Both the position numbers and the translations under genes were made by a program. From the IMG/VR virus record IMGVR_UViG_3300017732_000015, positions 1 through 44,905 of that record: a stretch of DNA of 44,905 nt, one strand, 5' to 3'. The DNA is from a virus. This document shows positions 16,114-25,735 of the stretch, piece after piece; the stretch's first letter is position 1, and every line of letters starts with the position of its first letter. Under the pieces are notes generated by a model that searched no databases, was not told the DNA's origin, and worked only from the letters and a program-made list of their open reading frames with translations.

Positions 16114-16737
16114 TTAGTATAGTTGTCCAACTTTATTGGCTAATTTCACTAATCTTTCACTTATTTTTTTCATAGCCGCATGGGTTCTTTTCCAATAGGT
16201 TTTAGAATCCACATTAAGTTCGTTTTTAAGTCTTACATTTATCTTAACAAGTTTATCAAGCTCATTTAATTTATCACGAACTTCTCTCATTGACCAACCT
16301 ATTTTTTGTCTTGGGGTCATTGTGTCATCGTTACGATAATTGTGGTATTGCCCCTCGTTTACACTTTCAAGTCTCTTATCAACCTGTTTTGCTTTACTTG
16401 GTTGAACTCTGGTTACGCTTACAATATCTCCACGTTTCTTTATTTGTTTTGCAACAATCATTTTAGCTTCAGCCTTAGAACCAGCATCAACTATAACACT
16501 ACCTAAACCATCGACTTTAACATGAAATTTAGCTTCATCCACTTTAGAATATCCACCAGCTGTTGTGATAGCCTTTTCTTTCTTTTTATCTTTCTTAGAC
16601 TTGGGTTTAGTCTGAAAAGCGTATGGTGTTTTAGGTGGCCCTTCACCGCCATCAAGGTTACCTGTCATAGAGGCTTCTTCAATTTCTTTACGAATCAGCC
16701 TTCTGATAATTTCTTTAATCTTGTCGTTTGTGGACAT
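16114..16737 (-). CDS. Head-region protein with leader ending in IEE|A, unknown
   Basis: This 207-residue protein begins MSTNDKIKEIIRRLIRKEIE, then E|ASMTGNLDGG. The basic amphipathic leader ends in an IEE|A prohead-protease-type site at residues 21/22. The following TGNLDGGEGPPKTPYAF is a block I recognise from several marine T4-like phages. The middle has a beta-rich segment (around KFHVKVDGLGSVIVDAGSKA) and the C-terminus is helical, with a second possible site (SVNE|GQ). The gene overlaps the upstream one by 23 bases and has AGGAG before its ATG. A prohead core or internal protein is likely. Confidence 0.6.
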   Translation of the reverse strand: MSTNDKIKEIIRRLIRKEIEEASMTGNLDGGEGPPKTPYAFQTKPKSKKDKKKEKAITTAGGYSKVDEAKFHVKVDGLGSVIVDAGSKAEAKMIVAKQIKKRGDIVSVTRVQPSKAKQVDKRLESVNEGQYHNYRNDDTMTPRQKIGWSMREVRDKLNELDKLVKINVRLKNELNVDSKTYWKRTHAAMKKISERLVKLANKVGQLY

Positions 16738-17590
16738 TATTAATCTCCTTAACTAACTCGTAATATCTCATTAAACTTAAAACTTGTTTTTCTTCTATTA
16801 CTCTACCCTTTGTTAAGTTGACTATTTGCTTTATCGCCTCATAAAGTTTTATCTTAGTTACTTTATCCTTAACTCTTGGTAGGTGATATTGTAATTCTTT
16901 ACGAACAGATTTTACTTCTTCATTAACGAATTGTCTCATCTGATTAGTATTGCTTATATTATTAATGTAATTTTTAAGCAGCCCTTTTTGAGATTCATCT
17001 AATGATTTATATTTCTTGTTGAATTTATCAACTAAGATTTTATAAGTTAATAGTCTTAAGTCTTTATCGTTTTGACTATATTCCTTAATAATTTTATCCT
17101 GCTTATCATTAGTATTCATGTTAGTATTAGTAATGTGCTCGAGTACAGTAAACTTAGAATTTAAAACCTGTTCCGCATTGTACTCTTCTCGTGACGATTC
17201 ACTTTGAAATACATTGTAGATTGATGCTAATAATTTATAGTTAGGTATTCTACCATTGAAAAAATCTTTAGTGTCAAAAGACTCATTGATTTTTTTGATA
17301 AGATTATACTTCTCATTCTTAATCTTAGCATTTGAAATTCTTTTTCTTGAATTTACAACAATCTCTATTAGGTGATTAGCCTTATTTTCTGATTTATAAT
17401 TTTTTTCTGTTAACAACTTGTATAATTGTAATTCTCTACCTAAACAAGTGTTTTCGTTGAATGTATCTTTAACTATGTCTACGGCTTTAGAATCTTTTCC
17501 ATTCAAAACGTCGACGGTGATTTGTCTGGTAAGTAATTCGTAAAGAATTCCCGTATTTTTTATCTTCGAGTGCTTTAATTTTTTACCCAT
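16715..17590 (-). CDS. Conserved helical protein downstream of portal, unknown
   Basis: The start at 17590 (MGKKLKHSKIKN) is preferred over an ATG 15 bases upstream because GGAG lies 9 bases before it. The 291-residue protein is lysine- and asparagine-rich and helical, with KHSKIKNTGILYELLTRQIT near the N-terminus, a block shared with other marine T4-like phages. No catalytic or membrane motif. It follows the portal gene where T4 has the small core genes 67 and 68, but it is far larger and does not look like them. A head-assembly role is inferred from position only. Confidence 0.6.
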   Translation of the reverse strand: MGKKLKHSKIKNTGILYELLTRQITVDVLNGKDSKAVDIVKDTFNENTCLGRELQLYKLLTEKNYKSENKANHLIEIVVNSRKRISNAKIKNEKYNLIKKINESFDTKDFFNGRIPNYKLLASIYNVFQSESSREEYNAEQVLNSKFTVLEHITNTNMNTNDKQDKIIKEYSQNDKDLRLLTYKILVDKFNKKYKSLDESQKGLLKNYINNISNTNQMRQFVNEEVKSVRKELQYHLPRVKDKVTKIKLYEAIKQIVNLTKGRVIEEKQVLSLMRYYELVKEINNVHKRQD

Positions 17591-17625
17591 TGTAAAAAGC
17601 TCCATTTTAGTATATATGGTTAATT

Positions 17626-17633
17626 ATAAATAT
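17626..17633 (-). promoter_or_regulatory. ATATTTAT intergenic element after the portal gene
   Basis: The minus strand reads TTATATTTATAATTAACC, in the 57-base gap between the portal stop (17648) and the next gene. It is 35 bases before the preferred start at 17590 and is one of seven intergenic copies. Confidence 0.4.
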
Positions 17634-17647
17634 AAAGTAAAGTGATT

Positions 17648-19462
17648 TTATTCATTTGTTAAGGAGTCAACTTCTTCAATATATTCTTGTTGTAATTCAT
17701 TTGTTTCAGTTAAAATTTTAGTTTCGTTATCCAATTTCATTGATTTCTTCAATTTATCGAAGTGTGCTAGTGCCAAAGTCCTTGAAGATTTTGTAGCATT
17801 TTTTCTATCTACATTACCCAAGGGGTCTCTACCTCTTGCACTAAAATCTTTTCCATACTTTGGTGTTTCTTTTGGACGACCAGCACCCTCAAAACCACCT
17901 TTAGGTGAACCACCCTTGTCATCTAACTCATGTCCTGTTCTTCCCATAGCCATATCGGATGGTGTGCCTGTAGCTTCACCACTCTCCTCAGGATCGTTTC
18001 CTTCATTTTCTATCTGTGAACGTCTGAATTTTTGTTTAAAGTCATCTACTATACCCTCGTCTTCACTTTTGATTTCTTCATCAGTAAAATTAAATATATT
18101 TTTGTATATCCATTCTGATGATAATAAACCATCTTGAATCATTGAGGAAGCTAATCTTGTCTTAGAATCCCAAAGTTCTATCTTTTCTTGTTCGTATATT
18201 GTGGATGGACTTGTTAATTTTAAATCAAAGTCAATTAAATCTGAGTCTGTATATCCTTGTGCATATAAATGTACAATAGCTATCTTAGTCAATTCACTTA
18301 CAGATATTCTTTGTATACGTTCTATTGTACGAGCAAATCTTACGTCTTCAGCTGCTAAAGTAGCTTTCGAACCAACATTTTCTTCAAATCCCAAGAATGC
18401 TTTTGGTATTCTCAATGAAGATAGTAATTTATTTTTAAGATATTCAATGTCCTCAGTAGCTTCATAGGTTAAACCAGGTAATGAATCTATACTTGTACCA
18501 CTATCACCTCCTCGTACAGGTAAGAAAAAGTCCTCAGTTATATTCTGCATATTATATCTTAAGTTGTAATCACCCGTTGTCTCATCAATAATGGGTGTCT
18601 TTTTCATTTTATTAATAACTTGTTGCATGTAATTATCAACCTCTGCTGGTGGAATATTACCAATATCTAATTTAAATACTCTTTTTTCAGGTGCTCTCAT
18701 AATACGATGTATTAACATAGCATCTTCCATAAGTGTCAATTGTTTATAGATTTTTCTACCACCTTCGATTTGTGATTTACCATATGGTAAGTAATTAGAA
18801 TCTGATAACAATCTAAAGTGTGCTACTTGGAAATTTTCTAATTCTTCTTTTGTAGAGGAGTTTTGTTTTTTATATCTTGATGGTTGACTGTTTGATTCTA
18901 TAACAAACTTGACAAACTCAGGATTTTCCGGGTCTAAACCCTCTAATCTCGTCACATCATAAACTGGTAAGGGAACTACATTTGTAATACCATATTTTTC
19001 GTCAATATCTAACTTTAAAAAGAAATCACCATACTTACACATATTACGAATCCATGGCCATAGATTAAATTCTATATTCAATATATCATAAAAAAGATTA
19101 TGTAGAATTTTCTTTATTTGGTCATTACTAGAATTGATTGTTAGTACCTCACCATATTCTGATTTCATGGTTGACTCATCTGAATAGATATCCAAAGCTG
19201 AAGAAATTATAGCATTAGCATCCATAGCCTCATAGTCTTGAAAAAGATTTAATCTCATCGATTTCGTTGTTAGGCTGTCTGAATATCCACTCAATCCTGC
19301 ACCAGCATAAATTTTTTGATACCTATCAACTAGATTACTTCTAGAATAGGATTGTGTTCTACTTGTATCTGCAACACGAAGTTGTTTACCTCCGACATTC
19401 CTAACAATTACATTTGTAGAAAATAATCTTTGTAGTCTTGCAAATAAACTTGTATCTGCCAT
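17648..19462 (-). CDS. 20: Portal vertex protein (gp20-like)
   Basis: This 604-residue protein (T4 gp20: 524) forms the dodecameric DNA entry pore of the head. Typical blocks include RYQKIYAGAGLSGYSDS, LFQDYEAMDANAIISSALDI, then FNLWPWIRNMCKYGDFFLKL, RIMRAPEKRVFKLDIGNIPP and SSLRIPKAFLGFEENVGSKA, all in the order seen in T4-type portals. The C-terminal 130 residues are extended and hydrophilic (Gly/Pro/Asp-rich, then Lys-rich, then acidic). GAGGTAAAAA precedes the ATG. It lies 8 bases after the terminase gene; portal and large terminase dock during packaging. Confidence 0.95.
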   Translation of the reverse strand: MADTSLFARLQRLFSTNVIVRNVGGKQLRVADTSRTQSYSRSNLVDRYQKIYAGAGLSGYSDSLTTKSMRLNLFQDYEAMDANAIISSALDIYSDESTMKSEYGEVLTINSSNDQIKKILHNLFYDILNIEFNLWPWIRNMCKYGDFFLKLDIDEKYGITNVVPLPVYDVTRLEGLDPENPEFVKFVIESNSQPSRYKKQNSSTKEELENFQVAHFRLLSDSNYLPYGKSQIEGGRKIYKQLTLMEDAMLIHRIMRAPEKRVFKLDIGNIPPAEVDNYMQQVINKMKKTPIIDETTGDYNLRYNMQNITEDFFLPVRGGDSGTSIDSLPGLTYEATEDIEYLKNKLLSSLRIPKAFLGFEENVGSKATLAAEDVRFARTIERIQRISVSELTKIAIVHLYAQGYTDSDLIDFDLKLTSPSTIYEQEKIELWDSKTRLASSMIQDGLLSSEWIYKNIFNFTDEEIKSEDEGIVDDFKQKFRRSQIENEGNDPEESGEATGTPSDMAMGRTGHELDDKGGSPKGGFEGAGRPKETPKYGKDFSARGRDPLGNVDRKNATKSSRTLALAHFDKLKKSMKLDNETKILTETNELQQEYIEEVDSLTNE

Positions 19463-19470
19463 TTTTTACC

Positions 19471-21054
19471 TCACTTAATTAACCACTCTAATGATTCTTC
19501 TTGCTTGTTAACACTCATTGTCCAAGAATCATTTTTTTGGGTTTCGTTTGTATAAATTCCTTTATGTGAATTTATATTTGTTATTGCTGTTTTTTGTAAT
19601 TCAATTCCTTCTGCTCTTAATCTGAGGGCAGTCTCTCTTATCCAAAGACCCATTGAAAATGACATAACGAGGTCATCGTTATATCCTCTCATAGCCTCTG
19701 CTCTACTTCCGTTATATATAAATACAAACAACTCATCAATTAATCGCTGTGAATGTACTATGACGGACTTTTCTCTAAAAAATTCTTCTAATTTAGCGAT
19801 TACTAATGGTCTTGTCTTAGATGTTAGGGTAAAACCTGGTACTAAACCCTTTTCCAACCTATTTATTTTATTATTTACCTGTCTGTGCACATCAACCACC
19901 TGTAAATCTTTACTCATATAAAAAAGGTTTTCGTATCCCCTATCAATTGTTTGTTGTATTGTAGCCCAACCAATATTGTTGTTCTCAATCACCAGCAGTG
20001 CATTATTATACTCGGTTGCGATGTTCACTAATAAATTACCATAATCTCGTGTGGACATTCTACCTTTATATTCTGCGACTTGCTCTAATGTTTCTATATC
20101 CAAAATATGAAAAGCTGAGTAGTCTGTACTATCTCCTCTACTAACGTCAGCACATACTATGTAATCTTTTGTGTAGTTTGGTGGTTCCCATATCCAAACA
20201 TTACTATCAATGCCTCTTTTTTCAATTGGCTCTCTTAAATGTTTTTGTCTATATTCTTCTAATATTACACCATCAACCACACTTTGACCAGAAGTAATGA
20301 AGTCACAATCACATTCTTGAGCCGCTAGTGATGGGCCAAGTAATTTATCTTGTTCCTCTCTCCAATCTTCAGCTCTATCTGGATGTACAGTCCAATGGAG
20401 TCTTGTAAAATTAAAATCATTCAAACCATCTTCTGCATCCATCCAAGTTCTGTGAAACCAATTACCAACACCATTTGGTGTAGATAATGCGATACATTGT
20501 CCACCAGTTGATAACGTTTGTGATGCCGCTGCCCATATGCCATCTATCTTGTCAATAAAAGCTGCCTCATCAAGTATCAATAAAGACAGAGCTTCAGAAC
20601 GACCACTATCTTCTCCACTCGATACAGCTTTTATCTGAGAACCATTCTTGTATCTCAAACTCAATTTGTTATCTTCAACACACTTTTGTTTTAACCAACC
20701 AGGTAAACTCGCGTGCATAACACGTACCTTTGTTACCAAGTTTTTAGCTACCTCTTGTTTTGTAGCAATTACCAAGATATTTTTATCTTGATGAAACGTC
20801 ATCATCCATAACGAATATCCAGCTGTCAATGTAGATATACCTAACTGACGAGCTTTTAAAATAATATTAAACCTATGTTGTACAAAATCGGATACTGTAT
20901 TTTCTTGAAAGTCATAAAGATGGAATGGTATTTTTCCATGCATAGGGTGTTGTATGACACAATACTTTTTTAAAAAGTATACAGGATCAGCTGCACATTT
21001 TACGTACTCCTGCTTTATTACATCTTTTAATTGCCCTTTTTTATTTCTGTCCAT
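19471..21054 (-). CDS. 17: Terminase large subunit (gp17-like)
   Basis: This 527-residue protein is the packaging motor ATPase and headful nuclease. The ATPase part has a deviant Walker A, LKARQLGISTLTAG (residues about 61-75), where T4 has RQLGKT, and Walker B LLILDEAAFID (about 153-163). The C-terminal RNase H-like nuclease has Asp in IVCADVSRGDSTDY (about 295-308), Glu in LLVIENNNIGW (about 352-362) and Asp in GYNDDLVMSFSMGLW (about 470-485). The Ile in place of the Walker A Lys is a variant seen in other phage terminases. The start overlaps the upstream small gene by 14 bases. No separate small terminase is clearly identified. Confidence 0.95.
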   Translation of the reverse strand: MDRNKKGQLKDVIKQEYVKCAADPVYFLKKYCVIQHPMHGKIPFHLYDFQENTVSDFVQHRFNIILKARQLGISTLTAGYSLWMMTFHQDKNILVIATKQEVAKNLVTKVRVMHASLPGWLKQKCVEDNKLSLRYKNGSQIKAVSSGEDSGRSEALSLLILDEAAFIDKIDGIWAAASQTLSTGGQCIALSTPNGVGNWFHRTWMDAEDGLNDFNFTRLHWTVHPDRAEDWREEQDKLLGPSLAAQECDCDFITSGQSVVDGVILEEYRQKHLREPIEKRGIDSNVWIWEPPNYTKDYIVCADVSRGDSTDYSAFHILDIETLEQVAEYKGRMSTRDYGNLLVNIATEYNNALLVIENNNIGWATIQQTIDRGYENLFYMSKDLQVVDVHRQVNNKINRLEKGLVPGFTLTSKTRPLVIAKLEEFFREKSVIVHSQRLIDELFVFIYNGSRAEAMRGYNDDLVMSFSMGLWIRETALRLRAEGIELQKTAITNINSHKGIYTNETQKNDSWTMSVNKQEESLEWLIK

Positions 21055-21322
21055 TACTTCCTTTTGTTGAATATTTCAATCCAACCCTTTCCATTATATC
21101 ACTCAAAGTGTATCTGCCTGTCACTTCACATAAATCCATTTCAGAAAATATATCTGATTTCAAAACATCCTCTACTAAAGTTTCAAAATCCTCTTCAATT
21201 TCATAACCCACGCCTGTCTCATCTGCATAATCACCTGCTATGTCTTGTAAATCCTCAATCAGCTCTAACAATCTGATTATTTTAGTTCCACTAATTACGT
21301 ATGATTTATGTTTATCAAACAT
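21041..21322 (-). CDS. Small acidic protein upstream of terminase, unknown
   Basis: This 93-residue protein (MFDKHKSYVISGTKIIRLLE onward) is acidic, with a helical middle (around ELIEDLQDIAGDYADET) and a C-terminal SDIMERVGLKYST segment. The position just before the large terminase is where a small terminase subunit (gp16 in T4, 164 residues) could lie, but the length and sequence do not let me claim it. It overlaps terminase by 14 bases and starts directly after the preceding stop, so expression is coupled. Confidence 0.5.
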   Translation of the reverse strand: MFDKHKSYVISGTKIIRLLELIEDLQDIAGDYADETGVGYEIEEDFETLVEDVLKSDIFSEMDLCEVTGRYTLSDIMERVGLKYSTKGSNGQK

Positions 21323-21844
21323 TTATTGTAAATTTTTTTCCATTTCTTCTAAGTATTCAAGAGCCTCATCTGCTTTTTTATTCAACTCTTCACTATCATT
21401 TAACCACTTTTCTTTTGATAACTGCTGTCCATCAGGATTTATTTGATTATATACCGATGGTGCTTTTTGACCTCTCCACTCTTCAATAGATTCTCGTTGT
21501 TCTTGTATCCAAGCTATCCTATTTTCTTTTTCTTTACTTTTAATCCATTCATCATATGTTCCGTTAACTCTCATCTTATGTTCTGCTTGTATCTGACACT
21601 CAAAACAATGATTGTAAAGAACCCACATTTTGTTATCTAATCTTTTTTTCATCACCCGATTACAACTTGGACAAAACCAAGGCATTCTGGCTTCTTTCAT
21701 AATATCAGATAGTCTATCTATCTGGTCACCAGTTGTTTCATCTTTTGTATCATATCCAACCATGACTCTTTTTTCAGGTGCTTCACCTCTTAATATAGCA
21801 CGCATAGCTTTATCTTGTCGAACTTCTTCCCTACTTTTTCCCAT
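21323..21844 (-). CDS. Zinc-ribbon protein upstream of terminase, unknown
   Basis: This 173-residue hydrophilic protein has a zinc ribbon, WFCPSCNRVMKKRLDNKMW then YNHCFECQ (residues about 56-83): two C-x2-C pairs, the second written HCFEC. Before it is a charged helix, after it a Trp-rich helical stretch (YDEWIKSKEKENRIAWIQEQ) and an acidic end. I recognise similar unannotated proteins near terminase genes of marine T4-like phages. A DNA-binding or packaging-accessory role is possible but not shown. Confidence 0.55.
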   Translation of the reverse strand: MGKSREEVRQDKAMRAILRGEAPEKRVMVGYDTKDETTGDQIDRLSDIMKEARMPWFCPSCNRVMKKRLDNKMWVLYNHCFECQIQAEHKMRVNGTYDEWIKSKEKENRIAWIQEQRESIEEWRGQKAPSVYNQINPDGQQLSKEKWLNDSEELNKKADEALEYLEEMEKNLQ

Positions 21845-21852
21845 AATAACCT

Positions 21853-24800
21853 CTAAAAATTTAATAATCCTAATATTTGATTAACAGGTGCAAAAGCGCC
21901 TGTAAACTTATATGTATTTCCTTTATATTTAAACACTATTCCCTCAGTAGGAACTATTGATGATAGTCCGCCAATCTTTTCTAACTTACTGAGTTGATGT
22001 CTAAGTGTTTCAATTTTTTTGATATCACCACCACTCTTTACTGTCTTTATCGCTTTTATTACATCTTTTCTTATTTTCTGTACTGCTTTGTCTGGCGATG
22101 CAACTAAATATCCACTAATGTTTTTTAGTATTTCTGCACCCACGTCAAAAAATAAAACTTCAAATGGTTTCATGTTTTGCTTTACATACTTTGCGTGGTC
22201 TGTTTTATCGAATGATAATGCCCAATCAAGAAACTTTTTATTGTCTATATCTTTTCTCATTGTTTGAACAGAATATGATTTATCAATAAATGCCCATCTT
22301 TTTGTTAAATTTACTAATATAGTATTAGGTATCTTATAACGATATTGTTTTGCAGCGTTAAAAATAAATTCTTCCCAAAATCTTTGATGATAAAGTGCTA
22401 ATGTATCATTATCTTTTAGGGCATATTGTTTTTTTAATTTATCTAACCTAGCTAAATAAGTTTTTTTCTTTGTACCAAAGTTTTGTGTTTTTGGTACTGA
22501 TAAGAATTGTGGTTTGCCTATTTTAAAATGCTTTTGAATATTTTGATTTACCTGTTTTATCATACCTGCTAACATACGAGCAGAATCTTTAGGTTGCCCT
22601 ATTGCTTTACCACTTTCATTGTACTCTAAAGTCCCATGAAAAATAATTTGTGATTTATCATAATCTATTACGTTAGCCGAAGCAGGATATATAACTTCTA
22701 AGTTCATCCATCTTTTACCATTACTAAAAACTTTTTCTTTTTGTGGGTCGGATAATTTACCTACTGCTTTACTTAGGTCTTTCATAGCGAAAACAAAAGC
22801 GTTTCTTATGTCACCTCTACCAGCGAATTTAGATGCTACACCAGCCGTATCCATCGCTGTTGCTCCAAAATTTTTAAGTTGTCCTTTGTTTCTAGCTGTA
22901 ACCAATTTCCCATTTACCCAAGAAACCATTAGGTTTTGACCATCAAGTTTCTCTGTAACATTATCTTCTCGGCTTAAATTACCACCGAGTCCATTAATAA
23001 CTATCTGTTTTAAATCTGAAAACTTAAGATTTTTATCATCAAAGGGATGATTCATATGTCCGTATGCTCCACCCTCAATGATTAACTTGACTTCTTCTTT
23101 TAAATCTAACTTATCAACTTCGGTATTAGCAACATTATCTTTACCAACACCACCAACAACTGGTGTTTCTACTTCGACACCTGTATATGATTTTCCGTCA
23201 GGTGTTATTCCCATCCACTTTATTAATTCATATCCAAGATTGCTTAATACCACATCGTTTATGTAAGCCTTATACGAGTCTATCGGACTATTAACACCAA
23301 ACCTTGAACCATAATCACCTGATTGGGTTTTACCATAAGCTACTGCTGGTACAGTTGAATAACTAAGTGTATAATCGTAATCAGGATTAATTGCATGTTT
23401 TGATAAAATATAATTTATCACTTCCCACCCTTGACCTGCGTACATATCATCCAACCATGATTTAGAATATTTTTTGTAATCTGAGAAACCACGATAAAAT
23501 GTAGGTGGCCCATCATCGGTTGGTGATAAAGCACTTGAAGAAGCTTCTTTTAATATTTTTGATATTTTATGACCTACCAAAAAAGCATCTATATTTTCAA
23601 ATAATTTTTTAAACTTATTTGTCATCATATTATAGATACCCTTGTCAAAGTATCCAAAAGCTTGTTTAAATAATTTTTCTCTATCTTTTTCATAATCTGG
23701 TGAACCAAGTAACTGTCTCATCACAGTTCCACTTATTTCCTTACCACCCACTTTAATAGATACGTGAGGAGCTGTGAGAATATAACCGTGTTCTTTATAT
23801 CCTAATATATTACCTCTGTTCTTATCATAATCTTTAAAATACTTTCCACCCTTTAACCTACCCGCGTCTTTAGCACCAAATATGTAGATAACAGCTGTTG
23901 TTTTCTCGTCATACTTTTTTAATACATTGTTAGCTACATAAGGTGACTTTTCTTGTATGATACGATTTTTTGGTATACCCATCTTTACCATATGACGAAC
24001 TTTTTCTTTAAAGTTCATAGGATGTCTTGGTGGTTGTTTTATATTTGATGTAGTGATGTAAGCATCATCTACTCTTGACTTCAACCAATCATAGGTTTTT
24101 TTATGATGAGGGCCAAATGGTTGAAATCTACCACCATAGATACCAACTACTTTTTTGATTTTAGTTCTGTCCTCTTTTATTTTTTCATAACCACTACCAT
24201 AAGGAACTGAAGTGTTCCCTTTCTTCTTCATCTTTTTTACCATTTTTCTACTTGGTGATGGGATTGTTCCGTCAAAACTAAAAGTCTCTGTTTTACCCGT
24301 ATCGGTTTTAAGAAAAGGGCCTCTTCTAAGTGTTTGAAATCTCACAGGTACTTCTTGACCAAATAATTTTCTTGGTGCTAAAATTCTTAGTGTAACCAAT
24401 TTTTTAGGATTATCAACTTTAATAGTTTCAAACTCTATCTCTTTATACTTTTTACCCTTATGTGTGAGATTCTTACCAGTAATGAATTTTTCTATCTTGT
24501 TACCTCTAACTGCAAAAGCTTCTGAAAGACCTTGCTGTTTTAATATTTGTTGTTTTTTAATCCAACTCTTTGCTATTTTATTTTTAATTGGTTGTTTTGT
24601 AAACTTACTAACGCCTTTTTTAACAAGTGAAGCAAACTTTTTCTGAGCTACATTTGGTTTTAAAAACTTAGAATTATCCACAATAAGAAAATTTGATTTA
24701 AATAAATTCTGAAACTTACCGAGATTAGCTTGAACACCTTTCCAACTCTTTTCTAATAAATCTGGTGGTAATATTCTATCTCGTTCTTGATTACGTTGTT

Positions 24801-25734
24801 GTGCTACATCGAGAGAGGTATTAACAAATACCATATAGGTATCGTAACCATCTTCTTGTAATTCTCTTTTCATCTTAGCTATCTTACCATAATCATGACC
24901 CGTTCCATCAATAATCATACCTAACTTACCATCTTGATACAACTTCATTCTTTGTTTAGTAAGTGATTTGGCATAATCTCTTAAACCACTCTGACCTTTA
25001 GATGTTAAATCTTTAAACAACTCATCTGGCATCTTATCTAAATCTGTACCGAATCCGTATTTGTTCAGAAGAAACTTTAACTCTTTATCTGAGTTTATCA
25101 TCTTCATACCACTCATAGAAATGTTTAATCGCTCAGGTATACCAAATAAATTTTTAGCTACATAAGTCTTACCACTACCTGGCCCACCAGCAAGAAATAC
25201 AGCTTTGAATATACCAGGATCGTTAACACCCTCGTTTATATTTTCTTCTTGTTTTAGTATTCTGAATGTTGTAACCTTTTTACCATTAATAGTTGGCATT
25301 CCGTGGTCATCTTTATCGATTGATTTGACTACAACCTTTTTATTTTTAAACCTACCAGTAAGAATAGTATCACCTATTTTTACAGGTATGTTAATATCCT
25401 CATTCTTCTTTTTAGTTTTCTTTTTCATCTGATTGATGTATTTACGATACACGGCGGCTTGTGACTTTTTACCCATCTCACGAGCACGTTGTTCCATAGC
25501 TACTGCAGCTTGTATCTTATGCGCGTGGGAACGACCACTCGACTTAATTTTACTTACCGACGCTTGCGCATCTTTTACGGTAGCAAACTTAAGACCCTTG
25601 ATGGTTCCTTTTGGGTTTTCATCCGTGTATAAATCTGAATGAGATTTGGAGCCACGATGTTGTCCTTTTTTTCTTGGGACTCTTGGTGCCTCGGTCAGTA
25701 TTGATTCTACTAACCATTTTGTAAGTTTATTCAT
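21853..25734 (-). CDS. Multi-enzyme polyprotein: leader, kinase, nucleotidylyltransferase, unknown domain, ligase
   Basis: The protein has 1293 residues. The leader MNKLTKWLVE|SILTE|AP has two prohead-protease-type sites. Residues 176-355 form a P-loop kinase of zeta-toxin/polynucleotide-kinase type: GGPGSGKT (183-190), IIDGTG (274-279) and QRNQERDR (313-320). Residues about 528-690 form a cytidylyltransferase-like domain: GIYGGRFQPFGPHH (531-544, the HxGH-type motif) and ISGTVMR (667-673, the ISSTxxR-type motif), compatible with NMN- or related adenylyltransferases. Residues about 737-850 are an unrecognised domain. Residues 888-1293 are a covalent nucleotidyltransferase (RNA/DNA ligase): EKLDGQN with Lys929, LEVIYP (1012-1017), EGIVFKYKG (1264-1272) and KFTG. 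Sites INE168|G, LSE405|A, LKE730|A and IIE887|G fall between domains. It lies ahead of terminase in the head operon. Substrates are unknown. Confidence 0.85.
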   Translation of the reverse strand: MNKLTKWLVESILTEAPRVPRKKGQHRGSKSHSDLYTDENPKGTIKGLKFATVKDAQASVSKIKSSGRSHAHKIQAAVAMEQRAREMGKKSQAAVYRKYINQMKKKTKKKNEDINIPVKIGDTILTGRFKNKKVVVKSIDKDDHGMPTINGKKVTTFRILKQEENINEGVNDPGIFKAVFLAGGPGSGKTYVAKNLFGIPERLNISMSGMKMINSDKELKFLLNKYGFGTDLDKMPDELFKDLTSKGQSGLRDYAKSLTKQRMKLYQDGKLGMIIDGTGHDYGKIAKMKRELQEDGYDTYMVFVNTSLDVAQQRNQERDRILPPDLLEKSWKGVQANLGKFQNLFKSNFLIVDNSKFLKPNVAQKKFASLVKKGVSKFTKQPIKNKIAKSWIKKQQILKQQGLSEAFAVRGNKIEKFITGKNLTHKGKKYKEIEFETIKVDNPKKLVTLRILAPRKLFGQEVPVRFQTLRRGPFLKTDTGKTETFSFDGTIPSPSRKMVKKMKKKGNTSVPYGSGYEKIKEDRTKIKKVVGIYGGRFQPFGPHHKKTYDWLKSRVDDAYITTSNIKQPPRHPMNFKEKVRHMVKMGIPKNRIIQEKSPYVANNVLKKYDEKTTAVIYIFGAKDAGRLKGGKYFKDYDKNRGNILGYKEHGYILTAPHVSIKVGGKEISGTVMRQLLGSPDYEKDREKLFKQAFGYFDKGIYNMMTNKFKKLFENIDAFLVGHKISKILKEASSSALSPTDDGPPTFYRGFSDYKKYSKSWLDDMYAGQGWEVINYILSKHAINPDYDYTLSYSTVPAVAYGKTQSGDYGSRFGVNSPIDSYKAYINDVVLSNLGYELIKWMGITPDGKSYTGVEVETPVVGGVGKDNVANTEVDKLDLKEEVKLIIEGGAYGHMNHPFDDKNLKFSDLKQIVINGLGGNLSREDNVTEKLDGQNLMVSWVNGKLVTARNKGQLKNFGATAMDTAGVASKFAGRGDIRNAFVFAMKDLSKAVGKLSDPQKEKVFSNGKRWMNLEVIYPASANVIDYDKSQIIFHGTLEYNESGKAIGQPKDSARMLAGMIKQVNQNIQKHFKIGKPQFLSVPKTQNFGTKKKTYLARLDKLKKQYALKDNDTLALYHQRFWEEFIFNAAKQYRYKIPNTILVNLTKRWAFIDKSYSVQTMRKDIDNKKFLDWALSFDKTDHAKYVKQNMKPFEVLFFDVGAEILKNISGYLVASPDKAVQKIRKDVIKAIKTVKSGGDIKKIETLRHQLSKLEKIGGLSSIVPTEGIVFKYKGNTYKFTGAFAPVNQILGLLNF

Positions 25735-25735
25735 T

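Noticed and set aside
21041-21322. Small terminase subunit gp16
   Set aside because: The position fits, but the protein is short, acidic and shows no helix-turn-helix or gp16-like coiled core that I can recognise.
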